Shown: positions 1 through 9,128, numbered from the stretch's first letter. The stretch is DNA of 64,000 nt from JAVKBW01 sp964352715 (GCA_964352715.1 CAYGSU010000005.1:46779-110778); one strand, 5' to 3'. Notes: generated by a model from the sequence alone, not told the origin. Numbers and translations are program-made.

Positions 1-888
1 CAGCCGGACATTCCGTTCCTTGATTACGCCGGCTTCGGCCAGCAGATCAAGCGTCGGGCTCAACCCGCCGAATGCGGATTCGAAGGCGGCAAGCGGGCGG
101 AACGCCTCGTCCAGCGCCAGTGTGCCTCTCGCATCGACCGTCAGGTCGCCCCATTCTCCGCGCAACCAGGGTACGTCGATAATTCCGCCGTCATCGCGCC
201 AGTCGGCCAGAACCGACCGAAGATCGCCGCGCTTCAGGGGTCCGAGCGCATTGAAGCGGGCGGAGATACGGTCGAGATCGGGACCAAGCGGACCGGCATA
301 GGCTGCCGGCAGTGTCAGTTCGTCGGCGATCAGGGTAACGTCGCCGGCCGGGTCGGTATGATCGACCGGCGCCCTGGCGGGCAGTTCCAGTTCAAGCACC
401 AGCCGCCGGGCCTTGACCGTCGCAGCTATATCCGGGGCGGAGCCTTTCAGATCTTCAAGCTGCATCGAGCCGGACTTCAGGCGGCCGGTTACGGAAAAAT
501 CAGCAACAATGACGGCACTGGTCGTGGTGACGGACATATCGACGGGCCGGCCGTTGATCGGCACGGTCATGGCCTGGTCGCCGCGTATCGTCATTTCGTA
601 GCGGGTGGGTTCCCACAGATGGGTCTGAAGCTGTATGCCCTCCGCCTGCCAGGACCAGGCCTTGCCGGGATCCTCGACCGACGGGTAGGGAAGAGACGCC
701 CTGATGGCGACAGGGTAGCCGCCGATGACCAGATCGCCATGGGTAACGGCATAGCCCTTGGTGCGCCAGTCCTCGATCCAGTTTTCCACGGATTCCCGCA
801 TTTCAGCGGCGGCCGACCACCAATAGACGGCGTGCGCGATAACCAACGCGCCGGCCAGACCGACAAACAGGGAAAGCATACGCCTCAT
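1..888 (-). CDS. DUF2125 domain protein (partial, C-terminus off left edge)
   Basis: An open minus-strand frame runs from an ATG at 888 to the left edge without a stop, giving 296 residues of an unfinished protein. GGAGG lies just upstream of the ATG. Residues about 5-20 form one hydrophobic segment (uncleaved anchor or signal peptide), followed by a soluble beta-rich body with repeated short strands and many Asp/Gly turns, e.g. the stretch TRYEMTIRGDQAMTV. This fits the alphaproteobacterial DUF2125 family, envelope-anchored proteins of unknown function that are often encoded beside a ChaC-like gene, as here. The next gene is divergent. Family assignment is by recognition of the overall pattern; no activity can be assigned. 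Confidence 0.75.
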   Translation of the reverse strand, partial: MRRMLSLFVGLAGALVIAHAVYWWSAAAEMRESVENWIEDWRTKGYAVTHGDLVIGGYPVAIRASLPYPSVEDPGKAWSWQAEGIQLQTHLWEPTRYEMTIRGDQAMTVPINGRPVDMSVTTTSAVIVADFSVTGRLKSGSMQLEDLKGSAPDIAATVKARRLVLELELPARAPVDHTDPAGDVTLIADELTLPAAYAGPLGPDLDRISARFNALGPLKRGDLRSVLADWRDDGGIIDVPWLRGEWGDLTVDARGTLALDEAFRPLAAFESAFGGLSPTLDLLAEAGVIKERNVRL

Positions 889-1003
889 GATGCCTCCTGC
901 TTACACGAAGCCGCAGGGTACGAAAACGCACTTTTCAGGCGGGCGCCATCCGGCAGATCAAGGTGCCGGTTGTTGCGTCCGGATTTCTTCGTAAAATGAG
1001 GGC

Positions 1004-1666
1004 ATGAACACCCCGCCATCAGACAGCATTTCAACTTCCGAAGGCTGGGCCTATCGACAGGGCGATGACGAGGCGCATCCGGCCCTTTCGGATCAGGCGC
1101 TGGCCGCCGCCAAGAAAACCTTCCTCGACGGTCTGAACGAGGAAGATGATGTCTGGTTCTTCGGTTATGGATCGCTGATGTGGAATCCCGGTTTTCCGTC
1201 GCTGGCGAACGGCGTCGCCGTCACCCGCGAATGGAAACGACGCTTCTGCGTGTATTCACACCGGTATCGGGGCACACCGGTCCAGCCGGGCCTGGTTCTG
1301 GGTCTGGATGTTGGCGACGGTTGCACGGGCCGGGCTTACCAGGTCTGCACCGGACAGGTTCACGACGTGGCGGATTATCTGTGGGATCGGGAAATGGTTA
1401 CCGGCATCTATCGGCCGACGCTGATCGAGGCCGACGTGGAAGGGCATGGGCGGAAGGCGTGCTGGGCGTTCGTTGTCAAACGCGACCATACGCAGTATGC
1501 CGGCGCGCTCAGCGAGGATGACTGCGCGACCCTGATCAACAAGGCAATGGGCAACCGCGGCAGCAACCGCGACTATCTGAAAAGCACTCTGGAACACCTG
1601 ATCGATATCGGCGTCGACGATCCGCATCTGCAGGCAATCGCCGCCCGGATCGGTCTGTCAGTCTAG
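1004..1666 (+). CDS. ChaC-family gamma-glutamylcyclotransferase
   Basis: The 220-residue protein belongs to the ChaC/gamma-glutamylcyclotransferase family, which releases 5-oxoproline from gamma-glutamyl peptides, chiefly glutathione in the ChaC branch. The family's nucleotide-like fold signature FGYGSLMWNPGF is at residues 53-64, and the catalytic Glu is probably E130 in the WDRE motif. Length is normal for ChaC proteins plus a 45-residue N-terminal extension. It is a soluble cytoplasmic enzyme with no signal peptide. The stop overlaps the stop of the convergent ribonucleotide reductase by 3 bases, so there is no room for a terminator between them. The family call is secure; glutathione as substrate is inferred. 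Confidence 0.9.
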   Translation: MNTPPSDSISTSEGWAYRQGDDEAHPALSDQALAAAKKTFLDGLNEEDDVWFFGYGSLMWNPGFPSLANGVAVTREWKRRFCVYSHRYRGTPVQPGLVLGLDVGDGCTGRAYQVCTGQVHDVADYLWDREMVTGIYRPTLIEADVEGHGRKACWAFVVKRDHTQYAGALSEDDCATLINKAMGNRGSNRDYLKSTLEHLIDIGVDDPHLQAIAARIGLSV

Positions 1667-3996
1667 CCGCAGCGCGACCAGCCGCAGCCGGTACAGGTGT
1701 CGCAGCCTTCCTGCTTGATCAGGCCGGCCGTTCCGCAACGCGGGCATTGCCGGCCGGCGCCGGCCACCGCCTGGCGCTTCAACGGCGGCTCCACGGTGTC
1801 GGTGTCACCGCCCGATTTGTTCATCCGGTCTATGAAACCGGTTTCGATCATGTGGTTTTCGATGACCTCGCCGATGGCGGCCAGCAGGCTCGGCACATAA
1901 TGGCCGCGCATCCAGTATCCGCCACGCGGATCGAACACGGCCTTCAGCTCTTCAACCACGAAAACCACATCGCCGCCCCGCCGGAATACGGCGCTGATCA
2001 TCCGGGTCAGCGCGACGGTCCAGGCATAGTGTTCCATGTTCTTTGAATTGATGAATACCTCGAACGGTCGCCGTCGCCCGTCCTGGGTGATATCGTTGAC
2101 GGTGATGTAGATGGCGTGGTCGCTTTCCGGCCAGTTGATCTTGTAGGTCGACCCGGTCAGCGCCGGGGGCCGGTCCAGCGGCTGTGTCATGTAGACAATG
2201 GCGTTCTTGTCCGTCGTCTTCGGCTCTCCGGCCGGCGCGGCTTTCACAGGAACGGCAGCGGCCGGGGCCTCCGGTTCGGCCTGTGTCAGGCTCAGCACCG
2301 CGCCGCGGATATCCGACGGGCGATAGGTCGTGCATCCCTTGCAGCCCTGATCGTAGGCATCGAAGTAGATCGACTGGAAATCGTCGAAACCTATTGTTTC
2401 CGGCAGGTTGATTGTCTTGGAAATCGAACTGTCGATGTATTTCTGCACCAGCGCCTGGACGGCCAGATGGTCCTTGGGCGAGAGCGATTGTGCATCGACG
2501 AACGCATCCGTCAACGGGGCGGCATCGCCCTTCAGCAGGCGGTACAGGCGGTGTGCATTGTTTTCAACGGTTTCGGTGGTTGTTTCGCCGTTCGGCAACA
2601 GAACACGACGGTCATGGGTGAAGGCGAAGACCGGCTCGATGCCGCTGGAAACATTATTGGCCAGCAGCGAAATCGTGCCGGTCGGCGCAATCGAGGTCAA
2701 AAGAGCGTTGCGAATGCCGTGCTGCCGGATCAGCGCCTGCACCGCCGGATCCAGTTCGCGGATGGTTTCGCCGGCCAGATAGGCATCCGCATCGAACAGC
2801 GGGAACGGCCCCTTTTCAGCAGCCAGTTCGATCGAGGCGCGGTAGGCGGCGTCGCGCAGGCAATCGAACCAGCCGGCGGCAAGCTCCAGACTTTCCGGCG
2901 ACCCGTAGCGAACGCCGCACTGAATGAAAGCGTCGGCCAGACCGGTAACCCCAAGGCCTATCCGTCGTTTCGCCAGGGCTTCCTGCTTTTGTTCTTCGAG
3001 CGGAAAGCGCGACACGTCGATCACGTTGTCCATCAGGCGAACCGCCGTCGTCACCGTATCGCGCAGGGCGGTCATGTCGATTGCGGCGGACGGCGTAAAC
3101 GAAGCCTCTACCAGCGCCGACAGGTTGATCGAGCCCAGCAGGCAGGCGCCGTAGGGCGGCAGCGGCTGCTCGCCGCAAGGGTTCGTCGCGGCGATGGTTT
3201 CGCAATAATGCAGGTTGTTGCGCTGGTTGATGCGGTCGATGAAGATCACGCCCGGTTCGGCATAGTCGTATGTGCTGCGCATGATCTTGTTCCACAGATC
3301 GCGCGCCTCGACGCGCCGCGCGATCTTGCCGTCGAAGACAAGGTCCCAGCCGTCGCCGGCTTTAACCGCTGTCATGAATGCATCGCTGGCCAGCACTGAC
3401 AGATTGAAGTTTGTCAGGCGTCCGGGCGTTTGCTTCGCGGTAATGAATTCCTCGATATCAGGATGGTCGCAGCGCAAGGTCGCCATCATCGCGCCCCGGC
3501 GGGACCCGGCGCTCATGATCGTGCGGCACATCGAATCCCAGACATCCATGAACGATACCGGCCCGGACGCATCCGCCCCCACGCCCTTCACCAGATAACC
3601 CTTGGGCCGCAGGGTCGAAAAATCGTAGCCGATACCGCCGCCCTGCTGCAGGGTCAGGGCCGCTTCGCGCAGATGGCTGAAAATGCCGTCCATGCTGTCG
3701 GGAATCGTTCCCATGACAAAGCAATTGAAAAGGGTGACATCGCGCGCCGTTCCTGCGCCGGCCAGTATTCTGCCGGCGGGCAGAAACCGAAAATCCTTCA
3801 ACGCATTGAAAAACTTTGATTCCCAAAGTGCGGTATCAGAGTCCGCCCCGGTTTCAGCCTTTGCCACAGCCTTGGCAACGCGCTGCCAGGTTTCGGCGAC
3901 TGTTTTGTCCACAGGGCCGCCGTCCGGCGACGCAAAACGGTATTTCATCTCCCAGATTCGGTTGGAGATATCCGCATGAAACGGGCTGTCAGTCAT
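1663..3996 (-). CDS. nrdJ: Adenosylcobalamin-dependent ribonucleotide reductase (class II)
   Basis: The 777-residue enzyme reduces ribonucleotides to deoxyribonucleotides using a radical made from adenosylcobalamin, so it needs no oxygen and no NrdB partner. Visible marks are a redox Cys at C92 in the LFNCFVMG motif, the core NPCGEQPLP at 272-280 carrying a further Cys, a KGCTTYRPSDIRG segment near 550 and a C-terminal zinc ribbon (CPRCG...CTGCG) in the last 30 residues. The length fits the NrdJ/NrdZ branch, not the 1200-residue type. A sigma70-like promoter lies about 75 bases upstream of the ATG. A cobalamin adenosyltransferase encoded at 22850-23413 could supply the cofactor. No B12 riboswitch was seen upstream. 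Confidence 0.93.
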   Translation of the reverse strand: MTDSPFHADISNRIWEMKYRFASPDGGPVDKTVAETWQRVAKAVAKAETGADSDTALWESKFFNALKDFRFLPAGRILAGAGTARDVTLFNCFVMGTIPDSMDGIFSHLREAALTLQQGGGIGYDFSTLRPKGYLVKGVGADASGPVSFMDVWDSMCRTIMSAGSRRGAMMATLRCDHPDIEEFITAKQTPGRLTNFNLSVLASDAFMTAVKAGDGWDLVFDGKIARRVEARDLWNKIMRSTYDYAEPGVIFIDRINQRNNLHYCETIAATNPCGEQPLPPYGACLLGSINLSALVEASFTPSAAIDMTALRDTVTTAVRLMDNVIDVSRFPLEEQKQEALAKRRIGLGVTGLADAFIQCGVRYGSPESLELAAGWFDCLRDAAYRASIELAAEKGPFPLFDADAYLAGETIRELDPAVQALIRQHGIRNALLTSIAPTGTISLLANNVSSGIEPVFAFTHDRRVLLPNGETTTETVENNAHRLYRLLKGDAAPLTDAFVDAQSLSPKDHLAVQALVQKYIDSSISKTINLPETIGFDDFQSIYFDAYDQGCKGCTTYRPSDIRGAVLSLTQAEPEAPAAAVPVKAAPAGEPKTTDKNAIVYMTQPLDRPPALTGSTYKINWPESDHAIYITVNDITQDGRRRPFEVFINSKNMEHYAWTVALTRMISAVFRRGGDVVFVVEELKAVFDPRGGYWMRGHYVPSLLAAIGEVIENHMIETGFIDRMNKSGGDTDTVEPPLKRQAVAGAGRQCPRCGTAGLIKQEGCDTCTGCGWSRCG

Positions 3997-4077
3997 ACAG
4001 GGCCTTTCCCGTGCTCAATCCGCAATTAAGTAAATAATTGAAATTGTTAACAAAAACAGATTGCAAATGCACCGGCA

Positions 4078-4105
4078 ACTATACGCTTCTACGGGAAAGA
4101 GTCAA
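4078..4105 (-). promoter_or_regulatory. Putative sigma70 promoter of nrdJ
   Basis: On the minus strand TTGACT (4105-4100) is followed after 16 bases by TATAGT (4083-4078), close to the housekeeping consensus. The start point would be near 4071, leaving about 75 bases of AT-rich leader before the nrdJ ATG at 3996. An 8-base palindrome CAATATTG (4103-4110) overlaps the -35 box and could be a core for a regulator such as NrdR, but a second box with the usual spacing was not found. Confidence 0.5.
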
Positions 4106-4237
4106 TATTGTTCCCGTTTTGTTTTATGTTTATGGAAAATCTGTCAGTGCCGGGTGAGGTGCATTCGCCCGGAATACCATAAGAACCTGCAGGATATGGA
4201 ATAAGAACCCACAATGTTATCCACAATTTGTGCAGGA

Positions 4238-4966
4238 TCAGCCCTGGTCGCTTTCGAAGCCGCTCGTATTCTCCAGTCTTCGGGTGGCCTCGTTGATCCG
4301 CTCGCTTGCCTGGTTCAGGAAAGTCCGCCGGTCGAGCCCGGGCGGAAACGGTTCCAGAAACTGAAGATTGATATGGCCGGGTTTACAGGCGCTGAGTTTT
4401 TTGGGCCATGCGGAGCCGGAATTTAATGCGGCCGGTACGCATGGTAAGCCAAGTTCGCTGTAAAGGGCCGCAGCCCCGGGCAGGAACTTTCGGGATTCAC
4501 CGGGCGCGGTTCTGGTGCCTTCGGGGAAAATCACGATGACACGGTTTTCTTCGGCGCAGGCCCTGGCATCGACGGTCATCTGTTTCAGCGCCGCCATGCC
4601 GGCCGACCGGTCAACGGCAACATGGCCCGTCTTGCGCAGATACACACCGAAAAGCGGGATTTTCGTCAGTTCCTGCTTCAGCACGAAGGCAGGCATGTCG
4701 AAAAATTCCGTCAGGGCCAGCGTTTCCCAGGCGGACTGGTGTTTGCTGATCACCAGAAACGGCTTTTCCGGCAGGTTTTCAATGCCGTCGATCGACCAGG
4801 TGATGCCGCCGATCCGGCGGGCGGTCCACAGCATGGTGCGCAGCCAGAAGACCGCAAAGGGCCTGAAAAGCCTGTCCGGCAACAGCATCAGCGGAATGTA
4901 GGCGACGGCCATGACAAGGGTCAGCCCATAGAAGGCGGTGGCGAAAAGAACGCCACGCAAGGTCAT
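4238..4966 (-). CDS. plsC: 1-acyl-sn-glycerol-3-phosphate acyltransferase (PlsC-like)
   Basis: The 242-residue protein is a lysophosphatidic acid acyltransferase, which makes phosphatidic acid for membrane lipids. The acyltransferase block is clear: H76-x4-E81 within KHQSAWETL (the Asp of the usual HX4D box is Glu here) and FPEGTR at 147-152. One or two hydrophobic segments in residues 5-50 anchor it in the inner membrane. The ATG at 4966 is chosen because it overlaps the stop of the preceding ydcF gene (ATGA), whereas a longer frame would run into ydcF. It is the last gene of the ftsE-ftsX-ydcF-plsC operon. Confidence in family is high; preference for acyl chain is unknown. Confidence 0.88.
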   Translation of the reverse strand: MTLRGVLFATAFYGLTLVMAVAYIPLMLLPDRLFRPFAVFWLRTMLWTARRIGGITWSIDGIENLPEKPFLVISKHQSAWETLALTEFFDMPAFVLKQELTKIPLFGVYLRKTGHVAVDRSAGMAALKQMTVDARACAEENRVIVIFPEGTRTAPGESRKFLPGAAALYSELGLPCVPAALNSGSAWPKKLSACKPGHINLQFLEPFPPGLDRRTFLNQASERINEATRRLENTSGFESDQG

Positions 4967-5658
4967 GGCGCCACGACCATTTCGCCGGCATGACGGATAT
5001 AAGCCAGCAGGGTTTTCGTGTATTCCCCGGCCAGAAGCAGCGCGGTGCCGGGGTATCGGTACCAGCGGTTGCTCTTGACATGATCGGGGAAAACCGGATG
5101 CGCCAGAATTTCCACATCCGGCATCGCCGCCTGAAATTCGACGAGACTGCGCGGCATGTGATAGGCAGCGGTGACGAGACGCAACGAACGGTATCCTTCC
5201 TTCTTCATCCATTCAGCGGTTTCCCGCGCATTGCCGGCCGTATCATCGGCTTCGTAGCCGAGGACGATGCAGCAATCGGCGCGGCTGGGGTTCTGCAGGG
5301 AAACCCGCAACAACTCCTCGACATCGATACCGCGATGCACACCGGAAACAAACAGCTTTCGCCCCTGTTCCGCCTCAAGCAGCTGGAGACCCGTTTCAAG
5401 CCGCAGGCTGCCCCCTGTCAGAACGGCGATTGCGTCGGTCTTGCGCCCCGGCGCATCAACGCCTTTTGGCAGGCTGATGGCGAAAACGACGAAGCCGGCC
5501 AGCCACAAGCCGCCGATTGTCAGAAGACCGACAGACAGCCACCAGCGGCGCGATAGACGACGACGGGACGAGCGCATGGCTTTCTTGTACGGCGACTCGC
5601 TGCACGGGGTCCAGAGTTCAGAAGGTGCGGTCTGCGCGATGTCGAGCCGGGCGGGCAT
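4963..5658 (-). CDS. YdcF/ElyC-family (DUF218) membrane protein
   Basis: The 231-residue protein has one transmembrane helix at residues about 42-64 and then a DUF218 domain. Typical DUF218 pieces are visible: AIAVLTGGSLRLETGLQLLE, KLFVSGVH, LGYEADDTAGNARETAEWM and VTAAYHMPRS. Relatives (ElyC, SanA, YdcF) are inner-membrane proteins tied to envelope integrity and possibly lipid-carrier metabolism, with no settled reaction. Its start overlaps the ftsX stop by one base and its stop overlaps the plsC start, so the three genes are probably translationally coupled. An alternative internal Met at residue 28 would still leave the membrane helix intact. Confidence 0.82.
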   Translation of the reverse strand: MPARLDIAQTAPSELWTPCSESPYKKAMRSSRRRLSRRWWLSVGLLTIGGLWLAGFVVFAISLPKGVDAPGRKTDAIAVLTGGSLRLETGLQLLEAEQGRKLFVSGVHRGIDVEELLRVSLQNPSRADCCIVLGYEADDTAGNARETAEWMKKEGYRSLRLVTAAYHMPRSLVEFQAAMPDVEILAHPVFPDHVKSNRWYRYPGTALLLAGEYTKTLLAYIRHAGEMVVAP

Positions 5659-6542
5659 CAGGCCATGTCGGCCAGCGCCTTCATCACCGTCCGGCGCGCT
5701 GCGAACATGGCGATCAAACTGGCGATCAACGGCAGAACAGCCATGGCGAGCCAGCGGAAGTAGCCGCCGGATTGATTGCCGCTGTTTGCGATATCAAGGC
5801 CGGCGGCGGCCTGGCTTAACCCGAACACGGTTACTAATGCGATCAGGGTGCCGCATGCCGCGCCGATCAGCGCCAGCCGCAATGCATGAGTCTGAAACTG
5901 CTTGGCGATGTAGCCGTCCTGTGCGCCGATCAGATGCAGCAGTTCAATCGTGTCGCGATGCGCAAACAGCGCGCCGCGTGTGGCGAACACCATCATGATC
6001 ACCGCCGCGCCGGCAACCACGACCACAACGCCAAGAGCAACGATCTGCAGCGAACGGAGGTAACCGATAACCCGGTCCCGCCAGAGCCCATGGTCGTCCG
6101 CACGCGCACCGGTGGTGGCGTTCAATTCGCGGTTCAGCGCCTCGATATCGATCGGCCCGCCGGATTCAAGTTGCACATCGATCAGCCGGGGCAGAGGCAA
6201 CGCGCCGATATCCGCGCCGGCGCCAAGCCAGGGTTCGAGCAGGGCCTGCATCTCTATCAGCGGCAGAGCCTGGGCGCTTTCGATGCCAGGCGTGCGCCGA
6301 AGGATTTCCAGTGTCTCATCAAGTCGCTGTTGCAGGTCATTTGTGTCCTCATCACCCTGAACCGGTACTTCGACTGTCATCGTGCCCGACAGGCCAGCTG
6401 CCCACTGATCAGCGAAATCCGACAGGGTGATGGCGCCCCACATCGCCAGCGCCGCAATATAGACCAGAAAACCGATCATCCAGGGCATGAACCGGGTTGA
6501 CGGGTCGCGGTTCAGCGGCAGGTCAAGGCGGCGCACCAGCAT
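5658..6542 (-). CDS. ftsX: Cell division protein FtsX
   Basis: The 294-residue integral membrane subunit pairs with FtsE in the divisome, where the complex transmits ATP hydrolysis to periplasmic cell-wall hydrolases. The layout is standard: a cytoplasmic N-terminus, TM1 at about 20-42, a periplasmic domain at about 45-165, then three helices near 170-200, 220-245 and 262-285 in a FtsX/MacB-like permease core. It starts one base inside the end of ftsE, as expected for a co-translated pair. The sequence is diverged as FtsX usually is, so the neighbouring ftsE is the main support for the name. Confidence 0.9.
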   Translation of the reverse strand: MLVRRLDLPLNRDPSTRFMPWMIGFLVYIAALAMWGAITLSDFADQWAAGLSGTMTVEVPVQGDEDTNDLQQRLDETLEILRRTPGIESAQALPLIEMQALLEPWLGAGADIGALPLPRLIDVQLESGGPIDIEALNRELNATTGARADDHGLWRDRVIGYLRSLQIVALGVVVVVAGAAVIMMVFATRGALFAHRDTIELLHLIGAQDGYIAKQFQTHALRLALIGAACGTLIALVTVFGLSQAAAGLDIANSGNQSGGYFRWLAMAVLPLIASLIAMFAARRTVMKALADMA

Positions 6543-7237
6543 CAGGGCTGCCCCCGCAACCCGGATCCCCAGGTGCTGTCGTCCTCGACTTCCAGCCGTC
6601 CGTCGCGCAGATGCATCACCGGATGCTTGAAACGTTCGACCAGGGAGCGGTTATGAGTGGCAATCACCACCGCCGTGCCCATCCGGTTCAGCTCCTCGAA
6701 CAGGTACAGCAGTCGCACGGCAATGGCGTCATCGACATTGCCCGTCGGTTCATCTGCCAGCAGCAGGCCGGGCCGGGCGATGACCGCACGTGCGATGGCC
6801 ACCCGCTGTTTCTGCCCGCCCGACAGGGTGGCCGGAAGGGCGTTGATATGATCCGCCAGACCGACCCAGGCCAGCAATTCGCCGACATGTTTCTTGACCA
6901 CCGTTTCGCTTGCGCCGTTGACCCGCAGCGGCAGGGCCACATTGTCGAAAGCCGACATGTGTTCCAGCAGGCGAAACTCCTGAAACACGACGCCGATGCG
7001 GCGGCGAACCGCCGGCAATTCCTTTCGCGGGATGGTGGCGACATCGCGATCCATGATGGAAATCAGGCCGCGGCTCGGGCGCGTTGCCAGATACATCAGG
7101 CGCAACAGGGTCGACTTGCCGGCGCCGCTGGCGCCGACAAGGAAGTTAAACGAGCCCTCTTTCAAGTCGAACGTGATGTCGCTTAGAACTTCAGGCCCGG
7201 CACCGTAGCGCATTCCAACATTTTCAAAGCGAATCAC
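6542..7237 (-). CDS. ftsE: Cell division ATP-binding protein FtsE
   Basis: This ABC-type ATPase partners FtsX. With the GTG at 7237 as start it has 231 residues, which is the family length, and AGGA sits 7 bases upstream. Walker A GASGAGKST is at about 35-43, the Q-loop is in VVFQEFRLL, the signature is LSGGQKQRVAIARA and Walker B is LLLADEPTGNVD, so it should be catalytically intact. A GTG at 7360 in the same frame would add 41 residues with no resemblance to FtsE and a poorer ribosome site, so I regard it as less likely. The gene is divergent from the zinc-ribbon protein at 7465. Confidence 0.92.
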   Translation of the reverse strand: MIRFENVGMRYGAGPEVLSDITFDLKEGSFNFLVGASGAGKSTLLRLMYLATRPSRGLISIMDRDVATIPRKELPAVRRRIGVVFQEFRLLEHMSAFDNVALPLRVNGASETVVKKHVGELLAWVGLADHINALPATLSGGQKQRVAIARAVIARPGLLLADEPTGNVDDAIAVRLLYLFEELNRMGTAVVIATHNRSLVERFKHPVMHLRDGRLEVEDDSTWGSGLRGQP

Positions 7238-7403
7238 ACGCTGTTCCTGCTCGCCTATAACCGCCAAATCCGGCCTTGCCGTCAGATCGACCCTAGCTTT
7301 CGTTGCGCCGCCGAACAAGGCGGAAGCCCCTGAATCCCTACGGCTTTCCCCGATACTCACCTGTTGGGCCGAACGGCGCGACAGGCCTGCCGCTTCGGCA
7401 ACC

Positions 7404-7432
7404 TTGCGCAGCGGTGTTGCGGCTCTTATAAA
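7404..7432 (+). promoter_or_regulatory. Putative promoter of the zinc-ribbon gene
   Basis: TTGCGC (7404-7409) and TATAAA (7427-7432) are separated by 17 bases, 32 bases ahead of the ATG at 7465. The -35 box is only a fair match, so this is a candidate read by eye. Confidence 0.4.
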
Positions 7433-7464
7433 AAATCAAGTGTATCATAGGGTTTCCGCTGCCA

Positions 7465-8454
7465 ATGGTTCTGGTTTGTCCGAATTGTTCGTCCCGCTTC
7501 AAGGTGAAGGCGGAAGCCCTGGGCGAAAAGGGCCGGCTGGTCCGTTGCGCCAAATGTAGCCACAAATGGCATGCTGCCATCTCGGATCTTCAGGAAAGCG
7601 GTGGCAGCGCCAAACCAACGCCGGAGAAAGTTCCGCCGGCGAAAAAGGCCGCAGCGCCTAAGGCAGCGCCTCCGAAACCGACCACGCCAAAACCTGCCGC
7701 ACCAAAACCGGCAGCCGCTGTACCCGAACCAGACCCGGTTCCGGAAGATGCCGCACCGCCGGAACCGGCGGAGCCTGAAACCGCAGAGCCTGACGCTGCC
7801 GAGCCAGATTTCGCAGGACCGGATGCGCTGGCGCATCTAGACCAGGAAGACGCGGAAGCGGACGCTGCGGAAGAAAAGGCGAGCGACGATGTGCCGTCGG
7901 GACTGACCGGCGAATTCGACCGGTCGCCGCCGCCGATCCCACCGGCTTCGCATTTCGAACCCCGTGAGCCGCCGACCCGAAAAATCGGGCCGTGGATTTC
8001 ATGGGGCGTGCTGGTCGGTTTCATCGTGCTTTTCGTCAGCGGCACGCTTTACTTCGCCAAGCCTCTGGTGGAATCCTATCCGGGCGCTGCGAAGATATTC
8101 ATGGCGGTTGGTTATCCAATCGATCTTCTGGGGCATGGCTTCGAATTGCCACAGCCGGTAGCGGAAGCGCATCCTGACAAAACGCCACGCACGCTTGTGG
8201 TCAAGGGTGTGGTGGTGAACACGACCGGCGATACGATGAAGATTCCGCTGCTGAAAGGCTCCCTGCGCGATACGGATGGTGTCGATCTGGCTTCGTGGGC
8301 GTTCCGGGCGACGCGCGAAGAAGCCCTGCCGGGCGAGTCGGTTCCCTACGAAACCGAAACCAGCGAAATCCCGCAGGGCGCAACGACTGTTGCGGTAACA
8401 TTCCTGACAGAGCAGGAAGCGCAGGAACAGGGATTGCTGAAAGACGGCGAATAG
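7465..8454 (+). CDS. MJ0042-type zinc-ribbon protein with DUF3426 domain
   Basis: The 329-residue protein has three parts. Residues 1-38 are an MJ0042 zinc ribbon with two Cys pairs (CPNC and CAKC). Residues about 50-150 are a low-complexity Pro/Ala/Lys stretch that turns into a Pro/Glu/Asp-rich acidic linker. A single transmembrane helix at about 173-195 is followed by a C-terminal DUF3426-like domain in the periplasm. Such proteins are widespread in proteobacteria, and in alphaproteobacteria they sit divergently from ftsEX as here. Their function is unknown. The charge change within the linker is notable but low-complexity linkers vary freely in this family. Confidence 0.85.
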   Translation: MVLVCPNCSSRFKVKAEALGEKGRLVRCAKCSHKWHAAISDLQESGGSAKPTPEKVPPAKKAAAPKAAPPKPTTPKPAAPKPAAAVPEPDPVPEDAAPPEPAEPETAEPDAAEPDFAGPDALAHLDQEDAEADAAEEKASDDVPSGLTGEFDRSPPPIPPASHFEPREPPTRKIGPWISWGVLVGFIVLFVSGTLYFAKPLVESYPGAAKIFMAVGYPIDLLGHGFELPQPVAEAHPDKTPRTLVVKGVVVNTTGDTMKIPLLKGSLRDTDGVDLASWAFRATREEALPGESVPYETETSEIPQGATTVAVTFLTEQEAQEQGLLKDGE

Positions 8455-8536
8455 GCCGCCCGACGTTTCATCAAACTGTTACGAATCTGCCGTATTTGAT
8501 TATTCCGGTTGTCAATTTCCGGCATCGGATGAACAC

Positions 8537-9046
8537 GTGCTGTCCAGACGTACTGCTGCTAGCCTGTTTCTGCTGGTTTTTCCGGCCTTGTCGCCGGCCC
8601 GGGCTGACGGCAACAACGAGATATTCGGCCTGTGGCGTGACCCGGCGATGCAGGCGCATGTGCTGCTTTATGCCTGCGATACCGGCTTGTGCGGTGATCT
8701 GGTGCAATTGCCCGACAATGCCGAACCGAGGGATCTGAACAATCCGGATCCGGAGCAACGCAGCCGCAATCTTCTGGGACTGACCGTGATAGACGGTTTC
8801 CGCAAGGCCGATGACACCGGCACGGTATGGATCGGCGGCGGCGAGCAGGGTCGGTTGCCCGGCCGTATCTATGTTCCGACCAATGGCGACACGCTGGGCG
8901 ATGCTGAAAATACCTATGTCATCCACCTGACCGCCAAGGACACGCTGACAATCGGCATCGACAATTGCCTGTTCAGTTGTTTCGCGAAGAATACATGGCG
9001 GCGTGTCGGCCGCAGCGACCGGGTGTCGCAGAGCCAATCGCAGTGA
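8537..9046 (+). CDS. DUF2147 secreted protein
   Basis: The 169-residue protein begins with a cleavable signal peptide (residues 1-23, ending SPARA) from a GTG start at 8537. The mature part matches the DUF2147 pattern: a GLWRDP opening, a CDTGLCGDLVQLP segment, a GLTVIDGF strand, a GRIYVP block and a C-terminal CLFSCFAKNTWRRV motif. DUF2147 proteins are small exported beta-barrel-like proteins of unknown role in proteobacteria. Four Cys in the mature part could form two disulfides in the periplasm. It lies 82 bases after the zinc-ribbon gene on the same strand and may be co-transcribed. Confidence 0.85.
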   Translation: MLSRRTAASLFLLVFPALSPARADGNNEIFGLWRDPAMQAHVLLYACDTGLCGDLVQLPDNAEPRDLNNPDPEQRSRNLLGLTVIDGFRKADDTGTVWIGGGEQGRLPGRIYVPTNGDTLGDAENTYVIHLTAKDTLTIGIDNCLFSCFAKNTWRRVGRSDRVSQSQSQ

Positions 9047-9128
9047 CTGTTTGTTGATGCATATCATGGCGGCTAGAATGCCGCTGTGTCAGAACAGACA
9101 TCCTTACAGCCCGAAAAGGGGACCCCTC

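Noticed and set aside
358..999. 213-codon open frame on the plus strand
   Set aside because: It is antisense to the DUF2125 gene, which has a good start, a ribosome site and family character.
2116..3399. 427-codon open frame on the plus strand
   Set aside because: It is antisense to the middle of nrdJ, which has all its class II motifs; high GC makes long shadow frames common.
3997..4237. Cobalamin riboswitch ahead of nrdJ
   Set aside because: No B12-box-like sequence or matching stem set could be seen by eye; only a promoter-like pair and AT-rich leader are present.
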